Positions 53,352 through 63,917 of a DNA stretch of 64,000 bases are shown here, piece by piece; positions within the stretch are counted from its first letter, which is position 1, and each line of letters begins with the position of its first letter. Both the position numbers and the translations under genes were made by a program. This DNA comes from Pohlia nutans (Eukaryota > Streptophyta > Bryopsida > Bryales > Mniaceae). The notes below the pieces were generated by a model, which was not told where the DNA came from, searched no databases, and saw only the letters and a list, made by a program, of their open reading frames with translations. The DNA is taken from NCBI GenBank assembly GCA_022496805.1, contig CM040091.1, positions 19,024,336 to 19,088,335 of the forward strand, written 5' to 3'.

Positions 53352-55170
53352 ATACCCAATTATCATAGGTGGTACATAAAAAATACATAGAGTGACTTCT
53401 CCATACAAAATAGAAGAATTAATTACATTGTTTTTGGCTAATAGTTTGTGTGAGACTAATTTCAAAAGCCAAAATTTACACCCAATCATTTGTTTACACT
53501 AGGAACAACAACTCATTGCAAACTGACACACAATACAAGGTCCAAGGACACATTTCAGGAACACTTGCTAAAAACTCACCTTGACTATTAGTCAAATTCA
53601 ATGTAATTCAATGGTGTGGACCTTGAGCAAGTAGGTGAGTATTAGTTTGAGCAAACAAAAAGCTAATTATGGCACAAATAGTTTGAGCAAACATGAAGCT
53701 TATTATACGACAAATAGTGTGAGCGAACATGAAGCTTATTATGGGACAAATAGTTTGAGCAACTAGAAAGTTTATTATGGGACACATGGAGTAACTATGA
53801 AGCATCCATGCCATGCAAGTCATAATTGAATGATGAAGTCCAAACACCTTCGCCTACCATCATCTTAGTACTTAACGTGTTTACTTAACTACTGAATGAT
53901 TTGGTCTTGTTGGGTGTGGAATATGCTGCACCATCTACTATGGGCAATGTTGATTTTCCACAAGGACTCCCGAGACATGCCTTTTGAAAAATTTATATCC
54001 TATGGACAATTTCTTCTTAAAAAAATATTATTTTTTGAACATGTTAGAACAATTTTGGTCATGTTCCAAAATTGTATTCAAAATCTATTTTAATTAAGTA
54101 AAAAACAGTACAAATTCCACTCAAATATGTCACATGACATATCTATGACAAGCAACATAAATTCAAACAAAAAAATCTCCATTCCAAATTGTGATCTTCA
54201 GGTACCTGAGTCTCCTTAATATAATACCTACAAACTACAAAGCTACTAATGTACAACCATGATATCAAATGAAGAATCCCTGATTCATACATACATACAT
54301 ATTGATACATACATATTGTCAAAATTTGATACATACATATTGAAAAAGACACCAAAGTTTTGTGTTACTATTTTAACAGTATGGATTCTCATGTCTTTCT
54401 TACATCTCAAAACAACCATCACAAAATTCCAATTAATGTTTTCCACTGGAATGTTTGCACACAAAATGTACGTTAGAGCATCCAAAGTCACCAACTTCAA
54501 CCTCGTTCTCATATGACCACTTTGGAGTTCTACTTGTGAACTCGTATGCCTCAAACAATGATTTGGAACAACCAAGCCTCAAACAATTATTTGGCATGCC
54601 AATCATTCCCCTCATCGTCTCTACCATCTCCTAACACTCCATCTAACATTGATGTTGGTCTCTATTTGTAGCCTAAATCTTCACAAAAAACTCGGTCTTC
54701 CTTCTTTTTTTTTCTTTTTTTCTTTTTTCCTTCTCAACCCGAACTCTTTTATTTTCTTTATCAGAACAAATCATTTTTTTAAATTTAGATTTGGGACTTG
54801 TTTTCTTTCACCAATCGGTGGACGTGTTGATATTTCAAACAATCAGTTTTGGGACTGCTTCAATTTTTTTTCCATGTCAACGGAGGCTTTTGGACAGGAG
54901 ACCGGTTAAAACTTTGTGAAAATGCAAGCTTGATTGTGGGGCTAGGCAGAGCCACTGCAATCTACATCAAATCACTGTATATTGTGGGTGGATGAATGGC
55001 GGATACATAAATCCACTTGGACAAATTCTCATCCATTCTACAATGCTTCATCCAATTTGGATGAATTTTACCGCAATATTTAAAAATAATAATTATTAGT
55101 AAAGCGTCTCGTAAATACGATGGGCCATAGTATACGGTGATTTTGGTGTACTAAATGTTGTGAGCCCTCA
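53352..55170. other. Intergenic DNA, mostly AT-rich
   Basis: Holds the 36-bp minisatellite and a short (TACA)n-type cluster at about 54283-54345. No coding exon recognised. Confidence 0.45.
53643..53786. repeat. 36-bp tandem repeat, four units
   Basis: The unit TAGTTTGAGCAAACATGAAG plus CTTATTATGGGACAAA repeats four times with a few changes. The period is a multiple of three, so the minus strand reads as a 12-residue repeat (ICPIISFMFAQT), which explains an 79-codon open frame that I do not regard as a gene. Confidence 0.85.
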
Positions 55171-55482
55171 TTAAGGCTTACTTTATACATAGGTTGGGGC
55201 TGGATGAAAGGCCAGCCCGATTCAATCTGGCCCGATTCAAGTTTGAAGTTCGGGCCATGGCAAACCTTGTCCCGATTTCATCAAATGATCCCAAAGATTT
55301 GGCACCAAAATCATGCCACATAGAACACCACATAGGAAGAATTACTCCTTTCGGGCCAGCCCTAGTATAAAGCCCTCGGGCTCGATTTGAAAAAATCGAG
55401 CAATCCTATCGGTTGAAATTAGTTGAAATTTAAAGAGTTCGGGCCGGCCCTCAATCCGGTCCCAAGTATAAAGTGTGCCTAA
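55171..55482. mobile_element. Inverted-repeat MITE upstream of the first eS12 gene
   Basis: TTAAGGCTTACTTTATACAT at the left and, complemented, TTAGGCACACTTTATACTTG at the right give imperfect 20-bp ends. The interior is GC-richer with repeated CGGGCC words. About 312 bp, no coding capacity. Confidence 0.55.
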
Positions 55483-55579
55483 GTAGTGTTTGAGTGTTGA
55501 CCGTAAAGTTGGCTGAGTTGGCTCCTCCATGCCAAGTAACCATTTCAGTTTACCAGTTAGTTACGGGAACTGTGAGGAG

Positions 55580-55594
55580 AAACCCTAACCCTAA
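55580..55594 (+). promoter_or_regulatory. Telo-box in the promoter/leader of eS12 copy 1
   Basis: AAACCCTAACCCTAA lies 165 bases before the start codon. Telo-boxes are a known promoter element of plant ribosomal protein genes. Copy 2 has the same element 157 bases before its start. Confidence 0.75.
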
Positions 55595-55647
55595 TATTGT
55601 TGCTTGTACATATGGAAACTTGAAGAGCTTCATCGGGTCACTTCGAA

Positions 55648-55722
55648 CGTCAACCTTGAGGAGAAGAGAGGTTGCCTGCAGCTCTCATTGCGCGTCAACC
55701 TTGAGGAAAAGAGAGGTTGCCT
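55648..55722 (+). repeat. Duplicated leader segment of eS12 copy 1
   Basis: CGTCAACCTTGAGGARAAGA followed by GAGGTTGCC occurs twice, starting at 55648 and 55693 (period 45). The leader of copy 2 has it once (about 60527), so copy 1 gained a second unit. Confidence 0.85.
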
Positions 55723-55744
55723 TCATCTCTGTGATTGTGCGACG

Positions 55745-56185
55745 ATGGCCGACAAGGAGGAGGTGATGGTGGAGGCCGAGGCGCCGGCCGTGGCGGAGGC
55801 GGAGCCCGCTCCCGGGGAGCCCATGGACATCCTGACAGGGCTGCAGATGGTGCTGAAGAAGGCGCTGGCGCACGACGGGCTGGCCAAGGGCCTGCACGAG
55901 AGCGCCAAGGCCATCGAGAAGCACGCGGCGCAGCTGTGCGTGCTGGCGGAGGATTGCAACCAGCCCGACTACACGAAGCTGGTGCAGGCGCTGTGCCAGG
56001 AGCACAACGTGAACCTGATCTCGGTCCCGAGCGCGAAGAAGCTGGGCGAGTGGGCGGGTCTGTGCAAGATCGACTCGGAGGGCAAGGCGCGCAAGGTGGT
56101 GGGATGCTCGTGCGTGGTGGTGAAGGACTACGGCGAGGAGACCGAGGGTTTGAACGTCGTGCGGGAGTACGTCAAGAGCCAGTAG
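55745..56185 (+). CDS. RPS12: 40S ribosomal protein eS12, copy 1
   Basis: Component of the small subunit of the cytosolic ribosome, beak region. The 146-residue product has the plant-type acidic, Ala/Pro-rich N terminus ([14 protein letters not shown]) and the conserved L7Ae/eS12 fold with [36 protein letters not shown] and [13 protein letters not shown], ending VREYVKSQ. The coding sequence has no intron and is strongly GC-rich against AT-rich flanks. The start is supported by family length and by the leader (telo-box) upstream; the longer frame beginning 55604 is leader read-through. Its protein is identical to copy 2 at 60606-61046, with six silent differences. The large antisense frames here are GC shadows. 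Confidence 0.95.
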   Translation: MADKEEVMVEAEAPAVAEAEPAPGEPMDILTGLQMVLKKALAHDGLAKGLHESAKAIEKHAAQLCVLAEDCNQPDYTKLVQALCQEHNVNLISVPSAKKLGEWAGLCKIDSEGKARKVVGCSCVVVKDYGEETEGLNVVREYVKSQ

Positions 56186-56514
56186 AAGCGGTGGCGGCGG
56201 TTTAGGGTTAGCGCCGGCTTTACAGGTCTCTCGAGATTGTATTGTGTTGTGATTGACTATCATTAAAATTTAATCTGCTTGCATTTTTCTTTCTTTTTTG
56301 GCACGTTCCTTCAGTAAAAAGGATCGTGAGTTCAATTAGCGTTCTTGCTGAGGAGTTGGTGAGTTTTGGAACTTTTGGAAGCGTTTACAGTGTGATCATC
56401 CCCGTCTACTATGTTAGGTTTAGGTCTCTGTTTCAGGTTAGTTGTTGAGTTTCGGGCATCCTGTGTGTTGTGGTGGTATGATGCTGAAGGCGATGGCAAG
56501 TTGTTGAGATTATG

Positions 56515-56769
56515 TACTCCCTCCGTCCCAAAGTTATTGTCCAACTTGTTTGCTTGGTATTTCTTTGAGAAAATTTCATTGATCATATTGTAAGAAACAC
56601 GATTAAAAAAGGTTCCAAATTATGTCACTAGAATGATTGAAGGACATTGCATGTGTTCATTGCAACCTAAATAAAATTAGCCACAAGGAAGTATTTTTTT
56701 TACCTACTGAAAAAAGCACTTTCAAACATGATTTTCAAACATGACAATAACTTTGGGACGGAGGGAGTA
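56515..56769 (+). mobile_element. Stowaway MITE downstream of eS12 copy 1
   Basis: TA followed by CTCCCTCCGTCCCAAAGTTA and ending TAACTTTGGGACGGAGGGAG plus TA: the classic Stowaway (Tc1/mariner) ends. 255 bp. The second copy at 61210-61508 is homologous and inverted. The equivalent flank of eS12 copy 2 is unoccupied (TGTGTATGCGGAATTG near 61671). Confidence 0.9.
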
Positions 56770-56859
56770 TGAGGAATTGCTGCGTGAATTGACATGCAGG
56801 AATGTGCTGTGATGTTTGCAAACTTTGTGAGTGGAGCTTGTCTGGGAAGGCTACCTGTA

Positions 56860-57220
56860 GCGGCTTTTGTTTTGTGACTGACTATCATTAAAATATGTTC
56901 ACAGTTTACACTTTTTGGCACATTCCTTCATGTAAAGGATTGTGAGTAGAATTGGCTTTTTTTGCTGAGGAGTTCGTGGAATTTTTGGAAGGTGTTATAG
57001 TAGAATCATCCCCGTTTGTTGTGTTGGTTTTGTCTGAGAGTTTTAGGTCTGTGTGTGAGGATAGTTGTCGAGGTTTGGGCATGCTGTGTGTTGTGGTGGT
57101 GTGATTTCGAAGGCAGCTGAATTGTTTCGTGATTCGATACACAGGGATTTGCTTTGTGATATCTGCAACCTATGTGAGTGGAGCTTGTAGCTTATGCTTT
57201 GTCTGTCTGAGAAGGTTAGT
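56860..57220. repeat. Extra copy of the eS12 3' flank, without an eS12 gene
   Basis: The run GACTGACTATCATTAAAAT, AAAGGATTGTGAG, TGCTGAGGAGTTCGTG, ATCATCCCCGTTTGTTGTGT and TGTGTGTTGTGGTGGT parallels the sequence following eS12 copy 1 (56230-56830) and copy 2 (61087-61740). So the 3' flank exists three times but the gene only twice. Confidence 0.75.
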
Positions 57221-57397
57221 GGTTATTAGTATTGTCCAAGGTATAAATGTATTGCAGTTTGTCGTGGTATGACTGGGAAAGGGAGGAGGTTCTGATATGG
57301 GTTCCGAGAGCTGCTTTCATTGAAGCTTATGTGCCATCCACGCTGCGGCTTGCTGATTTGAGATCGTAACGACGAATAGATTTTTCTATTGATTGTG

Positions 57398-57909
57398 TAC
57401 AGTGTAACCTTGATAACGTCACACCATCCGTTTGACCGAAAAGTGTGATATAAATAAGGTGTGACATTTTTGACAATGTCACATTTGGAAGATTTGTGCA
57501 TAATGTGATATTATAAAAATAAAAATAAAAAAGTAGAAAATCAAATATAAATTACAATGTACAAAACAATATAACAAAGACGAAAAAGCAAATAACAAAG
57601 ATGAGAATTCAATATTATTAAGTATAAAATCAAATTCAAACCGTGTATACGTTTTGGAACCTTGTGTACGCTGGAGGCAAAAGAAGATACAGGCATTAAA
57701 GCGGGTGGTGATGCCAACGTCATCCATCCGGCCTTTTTTTCATCATAATATTACACTTACACTACAGATTTCGAAAAAAATACTGACATTATCAAGGTTG
57801 ATAGGAATAATAAAGAGAGTTTTATACTACGCAATTCAGTTTCGAAGTTTTAGGTGACAATATCAAGGTGTTCCATTTTCGACAGTGACATTATCGAGCT
57901 TAGATTGTA
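57398..57909. mobile_element. Inverted-repeat element with Tc1/mariner-like ends, 512 bp
   Basis: The left end TACAGTGTAACCTTGATAAC and, complemented, the right end TACAATCTAAGCTCGATAAT continue both into GTCAC, about 20 of 25 bases matching. Starting at TA-CA(G/A)T resembles Tc1/mariner termini. The interior has further GACAATGTCAC-like words. No transposase. Confidence 0.5.
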
Positions 57910-57970
57910 GTAAGGATGCCTGCAAGGTTTGACCTATCTATCAAGTTTTTTTTTGTTATGCAAGTAAATC

Positions 57971-58505
57971 AGAGCATCTACACCGTTCCGCGCTACATGA
58001 GGCCGCGCACCTTTTTGGCGTGCTCGGGCAGTTTAATATCCCCCTCCGGAATGCGCTCAACAGCTTTTTTGGTCGCGGGCTCGTCCAAAAAGAGTGATGG
58101 CTCGCCATTCTCCCAAATGCTTGTAGTTTTTGAACGCGCCCTTTTCACCGGAAATCTTTGCCAGATTTTGTGCTATTTGTAGCTTGTATGTGGGCCGTGG
58201 GCAACGCCTCGATCTAGCCGGCCAAGTATCCCAACCACCTAAGCACTCCATAATCCATCCATGGCCATCGTACTCCATAATCCATCCATGGCCATCGTGT
58301 CGCCCGAGTACGTGGCGTCAACTAATTTGGGGAGGTCAACGTCATTTTCTTGATTGTGAAGGTCTCAAGCCCTCAAATCCTGACTGGCGAGTGGCGATTT
58401 AATGATGCACGGTGAGGGACTCAGATTATCACGAGTCTCTTCTTCCTTGACGAGCCCTGAAAACCTCCTATGGCGAGCCTCTCATCTTGCGGAAGGGTGC
58501 GCATG
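57971..58505. mobile_element. Tourist/hAT-like MITE, about 535 bp
   Basis: AGAGCATCTACACCGTTCCGC on the left mirrors the complement of GCGGAAGGGTGCGCATGCTC on the right with a few mismatches. TTA follows on the right while TCA precedes on the left, so the target duplication is imperfect. The interior is GC-rich and holds a two-copy 27-bp repeat (ACTCCATAATCCATCCATGG..., 58245-58298). Confidence 0.5.
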
Positions 58506-60230
58506 CTCTTATGCAAGTGAATGAGGTGGCTTTCTAATCATTTACTTTTTATATTTTTATTTGAAAAACTCAGTGATAGAGTTCTATTTTTTCATATATC
58601 CTATCTTTTTCATCCAATATATCGCCCTTTCGCAAAACCCTTTGTGTATTGCACACAATGTCATTGCTTGGCTTGCAACTCGTACAATCCATTGCCTTGG
58701 TGGCTACATGAGGTAACATTTTTCTCATTTTGTTCCCACATGGTCATTCTCTTAGTGGATTTATGTAGCAAATTGTCTGTGAAAGTCCAAAATAAAAAAA
58801 CCCCTATCAATATTGAACAATAAATTCAATCTATTTATTAACTTCAACTTTTGTTTGTAATGGCTCTTTCATTCACTTGGAAGTTGGGACTCTAAATGCA
58901 TAATGTACCTACATAAGAGTTGTTCTCCATGAATCATTCGGCCTCGCTCTTGTAGACAATAGGCAATTGGGGCATTGTTGAAATTTCCTATTTCATAAAA
59001 ATGAGAGCGGGTCTGTAAAAAATAGTAGCCTTAGTTAGAATATTCCAAGCATGTCCTATTGCTCTAGCATTTGTTCTCTAATCTAAAACAAGGGCTAAAA
59101 TTGGTTTATATTTTTGTGCAAAGAGTGATTGTGGATCTTTTATGGAAAAGAAGGATTGTCATTGATTTTAGAATTAATTAGAAATTTGTCAAATATCATA
59201 AATAAAATGGTAACCTTTAAATATGGTAGAAATACCCATAACCAATAAAATAAGGTTTTTATTCTAGAAAATGTTGGAGTTTGATGGAGTAGAAATTGTT
59301 GAAGTTACAAATCATTGAGATATTTTTCTTTCATACAGAGACAAAGATGGAAGAATTATCCGCAAAGTCAGCCCAAAGAGGAAAAAAATTGAAAACTTAG
59401 GGTATTTTCTTGCACATCCCCTCTTTACTCTCAAAAGTTAGTAAAACTAGTTCTATGTTGCTTTTGAAAACATGCTAAAACAAGACTAATTGTATTAAAG
59501 CTCATTTTCATCATGATAGCTCCAATAGAATTATATGAAAAGTTAGCCTATAAAAGAAAATTTTGTACAAATTCATGTTGAACTGATATTGAAATAGAAA
59601 CGAACTAAAAACTAATCTATGACAAGTTGGGAGACAATTTAAAACAAAGCTTTGTCTCTATTTTTCATACCTTATTATAGTTCCTACACCTTCCACTCAA
59701 GCTCCAAATCCATAGTTATTCCACAAGAGTTTTGACATGAGGACGATCTAGGACAAGATACTACGGCATTTGAGGTAACTGAAAACAAACAAAGTGGGAT
59801 TTTAAGTCTACGCGGAGTCGCAGACCTAATATTACTAATTTCTTTTAGAAATTTCTCATGAATAGTCCCTTCAATTGGTCCCTTTATGAATAGCCCCTCA
59901 GGCTTGGAGGAACTTGTGGGAACTCTCTTTTAACCTTTGGGAGGTCACAAATTCCATACCCCATGGTGGCATAGGGCCTTACCGTAGATTTTTCTCCAAT
60001 TCACCATAAACTAGTTTTTCGGTTTTTTTTGGAACTGAAAACGAGTCTAAGGTGAGTTTAAGGTTTATTTCCACTTTGAGACACTCTTTTCGGTTAACTC
60101 ATTTTGGTTAACTTTAATGTAACATAAAGCTCCCCCAAAGGTAGTTTACACTATTCACGAGTTTCCTTTATGTTCGTCTATCACAAAGTCAGTTTTGCAA
60201 AATTAATTAAAAAATATTAATAAAAATACA
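58506..60230. other. Intergenic DNA with a dispersed repeat
   Basis: 59535-59740 is the partner of the repeat at 52150-52360; 59765-59790 resembles part of 21060-21100. No coding exon recognised. Confidence 0.45.
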
Positions 60231-60320
60231 ACTTAGCTTTGATATATACAACTTAGCTTTGATATATACAACTTATCATTGATATATACAACTTAGCTTT
60301 TATATATACAACTTAGATTT
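60231..60320. repeat. 20-bp tandem repeat, four and a half units
   Basis: Units of ACTTAGCTTTGATATATACA with one or two differences each, about 130 bases before the promoter of eS12 copy 2. Confidence 0.9.
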
Positions 60321-60382
60321 CTGCATTTTTGTTTTTCATCAAACATTTTATAAAGAATCTTTGAAAATAGTGTTGAATCGGG

Positions 60383-60396
60383 ACGTTAAAGGGTTA
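60383..60396. mobile_element. Solitary right end of a TTAA element
   Basis: GACGTTAAAGGGTTAA matches the right end at 61297-61313 (GGACGTTTAGGGGTTAA). No convincing left end was found; TTAACCTTTGGGAGG at 59930 is too divergent. Confidence 0.4.
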
Positions 60397-60448
60397 ATAG
60401 TTCTAAAACCGTCCTGTGAGGTGACCGGTAGGTCCGGTAATCGTAGCC

Positions 60449-60463
60449 AAACCCTAACCCTAA
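60449..60463 (+). promoter_or_regulatory. Telo-box in the promoter/leader of eS12 copy 2
   Basis: AAACCCTAACCCTAA, 157 bases before the start codon, at almost the same position as in copy 1. Confidence 0.75.
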
Positions 60464-60605
60464 CTTACGCCACCCCAAGGTTCCTCCTTCATATTGAATT
60501 CTCAAGGACAGTTCGAGCTCTTCTGCAACCTTGAGGAAAAGAGAGGTTGCCGCAACCCTAGTTCCCTGTCCCAGCACTTTGATTGTTTTCTCAGCACCTG
60601 TGACG

Positions 60606-61046
60606 ATGGCCGACAAGGAGGAGGTGATGGTGGAGGCCGAAGCGCCGGCCGTGGCGGAGGCGGAGCCGGCTCCCGGGGAGCCCATGGACATCCTGACGGG
60701 GCTGCAGATGGTGCTGAAGAAGGCGCTGGCCCACGACGGGCTGGCCAAGGGCCTGCACGAGAGCGCCAAGGCCATCGAGAAGCACGCGGCGCAGCTGTGC
60801 GTGCTGGCGGAGGATTGCAACCAGCCCGACTACACGAAGCTGGTGCAGGCGCTGTGCCAGGAGCACAACGTGAACCTGATCTCGGTCCCGAGCGCGAAGA
60901 AGCTGGGCGAGTGGGCGGGTCTGTGCAAGATCGACTCGGAGGGCAAGGCGCGCAAGGTGGTGGGATGCTCGTGCGTGGTGGTGAAGGACTACGGCGAGGA
61001 GACCGAGGGACTGAACGTCGTGCGGGAGTACGTCAAGAGCCAGTAG
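60606..61046 (+). CDS. RPS12: 40S ribosomal protein eS12, copy 2
   Basis: Small-subunit ribosomal protein, same role as copy 1. The 146-residue protein is identical to that of 55745-56185. Six base differences were counted over 441, all silent (including both positions of the GGT TTG to GGA CTG pair). The start ATG lies in the same context (GTGACGATGGCC against GTGCGACGATGGCC). No intron in the coding part. The leader keeps one TTGAGGAAAAGAGAGGTTGC segment and a telo-box but otherwise differs from copy 1, so transcription may be regulated separately. The flanks diverge far more than the coding part. Confidence 0.95.
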   Translation: MADKEEVMVEAEAPAVAEAEPAPGEPMDILTGLQMVLKKALAHDGLAKGLHESAKAIEKHAAQLCVLAEDCNQPDYTKLVQALCQEHNVNLISVPSAKKLGEWAGLCKIDSEGKARKVVGCSCVVVKDYGEETEGLNVVREYVKSQ

Positions 61047-61209
61047 AATTCTACTGATGCCGGCGCTTTAGGGTTGGGCTTTTCAAGGTTGTATTGTGAT
61101 GTGACTGAATATCATCAAAGTCCGCTCGCATTTTTTTTGCGGGCATTTTTCTTCACAGAAAAAGATTTTGGCGTTCTTGCTGAGGAGGTCGTGTGAGTTC
61201 TTATGCTTG

Positions 61210-61508
61210 TACTCCCTCCGTCCCAAAGTTATTGTCATATTTGAAAGTCATGTTTGAAGGCTTCGAATCTGTTCGTGATCCAGTTTCTAGATTCTGGGAC
61301 GTTTAGGGGTTAAGTAGGTCAAAAAAAAATACTTCCTTGTGGCTAATTTTATTTAGGTTGCAATGAACACATGCAATGTTCTTCAATCATTCTAGTGACA
61401 TAATTTGGAACCTTTTTTAATCGTGTTTCGTACAATATGATCAATGAAATTGGCTCAAAGAAATACCAAGCAAACAAGTTGCTCAATAACTTTGGGACGG
61501 AGGGAGTA
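61210..61508 (-). mobile_element. Stowaway MITE downstream of eS12 copy 2, with an internal foreign stub
   Basis: TA + CTCCCTCCGTCCCAAAGTTA on the left and TAACTTTGGGACGGAGGGAG + TA on the right; homologous and inverted relative to 56515-56769. About 61261-61313 has no counterpart in the other copy and ends in GGGACGTTTAGGGGTTAA, i.e. a piece of a TTAA element inserted into or replacing Stowaway sequence. Confidence 0.85.
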
Positions 61509-63485
61509 AGTTTTATTTGAAGAACAATCACCCCTGCTGGTTCTGTTGGATTTTGGTTAGAGGTTTAGGTCTGCCTTTGAGGTTTGTGCAGGCCGTCTGT
61601 GTTGAGAGTGTGAAGTTGGGTTTGTTTCTCGTGGTGTGATTCTGAAGGCAATGGCAAGTTGTTGAGGCTGTGTATGCGGAATTGTTGCGTGGTTTGACGT
61701 TAAAGAATGTTCTGTGATGCACGTAATCTTTGTGAGTGAGGGCAGTGGATCTTACAGCTTATGCTTTTTGGAACCAACGAAAGGGTCTCGCTTTTTGTGT
61801 GCCAATCGTTAGGGTTTTACTCATCACCCCTGGATTTTGTTTCGTCCTTGGATATTGGTTTGTTTGTCACCGAGAAGGAGCTTTTTAGTTTTTGTTTACC
61901 TTTCTGATTTTCGAGTGCAGATGTTCATTGGTAGTGTGGTGTATTTTCTAGTGTGATTTATTGTTAGTGTGGTCTAATTTGTGTAATACCGTTTGATTTG
62001 GAGTTCGGAGGTATTTTGTCTGCGTGCTCGATTTTCTGTGATTGTTTGGTTAAATGTATTCGAGTACGCATCAGTCTATTGAATTTGATGGATGGATTAT
62101 CTTGACTGATTTACAGAAAGGAAGTGCTCTTGAGATAGGATGCTCTCTGGAGGGGTGCAATCTGATTTACTGGTCAGAATATTTGAAGTGATTTGTTTGG
62201 TGGGAAGAGAAACTGCAGCACTTTGGTTGCTTGTACAGTACAGTTAGTCATGGTTAACCAGAGTTCGAAGTCAATACTTTTCTAAAAGTGCACCCAAAAA
62301 TATGTATGAATGTGATACCGGTACTGCTTTGAATATTCATTAGCAACCCTTGTATTCTGTTTGTGTTGAATTCTAGGGGTTGATTTTCGATTGGGTTCAG
62401 TTTTAGAGCATTCTGCCCAATTCCCAATTTCATGTCGCATTGTTCTTTGAAAATAAATATCAAAATCTCAAATAAGCTCGCTTTTTTTTTAAGATTGTCA
62501 TTTTGAAAATAAGTTGAGTTGAAGGTGGACACATCTAATTTCGACCAAGACCGTCTTTAAAATATGGTGGCAACTGTAGTCACAAGACTGGCATTTTGAC
62601 TACCATTTATAAACATAACATTAGTGAAAAAAGAAGACACTACCCTATGTCGTGGTCGGTTTCAACATTAATTAATTACTGTTTGTCCCGAAGTGCCACA
62701 TGTTATCTTGAGATTGGTTAAAGGTGACATGGACCTTTAACTGATGTGGAAATTGAATTTTAACACCTTATGTCCAAAATCGATCACAACGTACGGTAGC
62801 TGGGTAGCTGGGCTTTATCTAAAAGAGGATTTATTTGACAATTTCCAAATTTAGTAGATGAGGATAACGTCAAATTTATTGGAAGAATGAAATGAGCAAA
62901 ATCATGATGTTGATGGGACAGATGTACATTGCAGAGTGTCCTCAAGTTTGAGAGAAGCTTGGAGGGAGATAATTTCAATGGATTGGAATGTTCAATAGGG
63001 AGAACCCATCATTCAAAGAGTTGCATGATGTGAGTAATGGGGAGTGCGCTCTATTCCCAAAACATCTTACTACAGGAGCCATGAAGCTTCTAAATTGACC
63101 AAGTTAGGACAAGACCTCAACTCATCACAATCATTGACACCCAATTGCCCTGTATCACAATCCCTATCACCTAGATTTCAAAACTGAATTTGAACTCAAT
63201 TAGTTTAAAGCATGTTCACTTGCTTGTCTTGCCCTCGAGGACTAAAATTTCAAAACATTGTAACGGCACAGAAAAATTGCATACACCAAGTGCTCCATGT
63301 CCTCAAAAGCTCACACTATTAAATATGGTAATCACATATATCTCAAGGTCCAGTACATCGCAGATCATATACAAACATGTCACTCTAGATACAAGTCCCA
63401 AACTGTGAGTCAAGGTACATCACGATCACACACTTATATCTAGAGTCTGTGCACACGGTACAGTCCACGGCATTTTCAGCGGTAT
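61509..63485. other. 3' flank of eS12 copy 2 and intergenic DNA
   Basis: Up to about 61770 it matches the flank of copy 1; after that only unrelated intergenic sequence is seen. No other gene recognised. Confidence 0.5.
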
Positions 63486-63674
63486 TTACAGACCGAAGTG
63501 GTGATGCTTCTTGCCCTAAGCCTCTTTCAGCTCCTCTTTCTCATGGTGATGGTACCCGGCATAGCCCAAGATGCCGCCACCCACAACCCCGGCGGCAATC
63601 TCCTCCTCCAGTTTCTTCTTGCGCCTCTGCTTCTCCTCGTCGGAGATGTCGGTGCGGTTGGCCAGATTCTCCAC
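63486..63674 (-). CDS. Last exon of an ASR-like (ABA/WDS) stress protein gene, partial
   Basis: ASR proteins are small, hydrophilic, His-rich proteins induced by abscisic acid and drought, with chaperone and DNA-binding roles. After a splice acceptor (TTTGCAG) at 63675, the minus strand reads NRTDISDEEKQRRKKKLEEE, then IAAGVVGGGILGYAGYHHHE and KEELKEA. This matches the C-terminal ABA/WDS pattern ([28 protein letters not shown]). A TAG at 63516-63518 ends this frame, yet the ten following codons read GKKHHHFGL and a stop, which is the usual ASR tail. So either the protein is nine residues shorter than its ancestor or this is a lightly damaged copy. Codon use is GC-rich. The upstream exons lie beyond position 64000; the intron carries a CACTA-like MITE. 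Confidence 0.6.
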
Positions 63675-63710
63675 CTGCAAACAGACACGTTATTATTCAT
63701 CATAACACAT

Positions 63711-63917
63711 CACTAGTAGGAAATGTGTCAGGAAATGTGTCGTTTTTCACTTACTATAAATGAAAAAGGAATGAAACGGCACCATACACATGGGTTGTGT
63801 TAATGTTGGTGAGTGGTTTTGATCACAAGAAGACATAAATATAGGCACAATATATTCTGTCACTGTTCACTGTTTTCACAAAATGGGGAATGAAAAACGA
63901 CAGATCTGCTACAAGTG
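63711..63917 (+). mobile_element. CACTA-like MITE in the intron of the ASR-like gene
   Basis: It starts CACTAGTAGGAAATGTGTC and ends GATCTGCTACAAGTG; the start contains a tandem duplication of AGGAAATGTGTC. TCATAACACAT stands directly before and directly after the element (11 bases), more than the 3-bp duplications of the other copies. Confidence 0.75.

Noticed and set aside
55685..56263. 192-codon minus-strand frame and a 156-codon +1 frame across eS12 copy 1 (and the equivalents at 60494-61057)
   Set aside because: GC-rich coding sequence opens other frames. Both give low-complexity Gly/Arg/Ala or Leu/His-rich translations, and the eS12 frame is clearly the real one.
59930..60396. TTAACCTTTGGGAGG as the left end of the element whose right end is at 60383-60396
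   Set aside because: Only TTAACC is shared with the complement of the right end; too weak for a pair.
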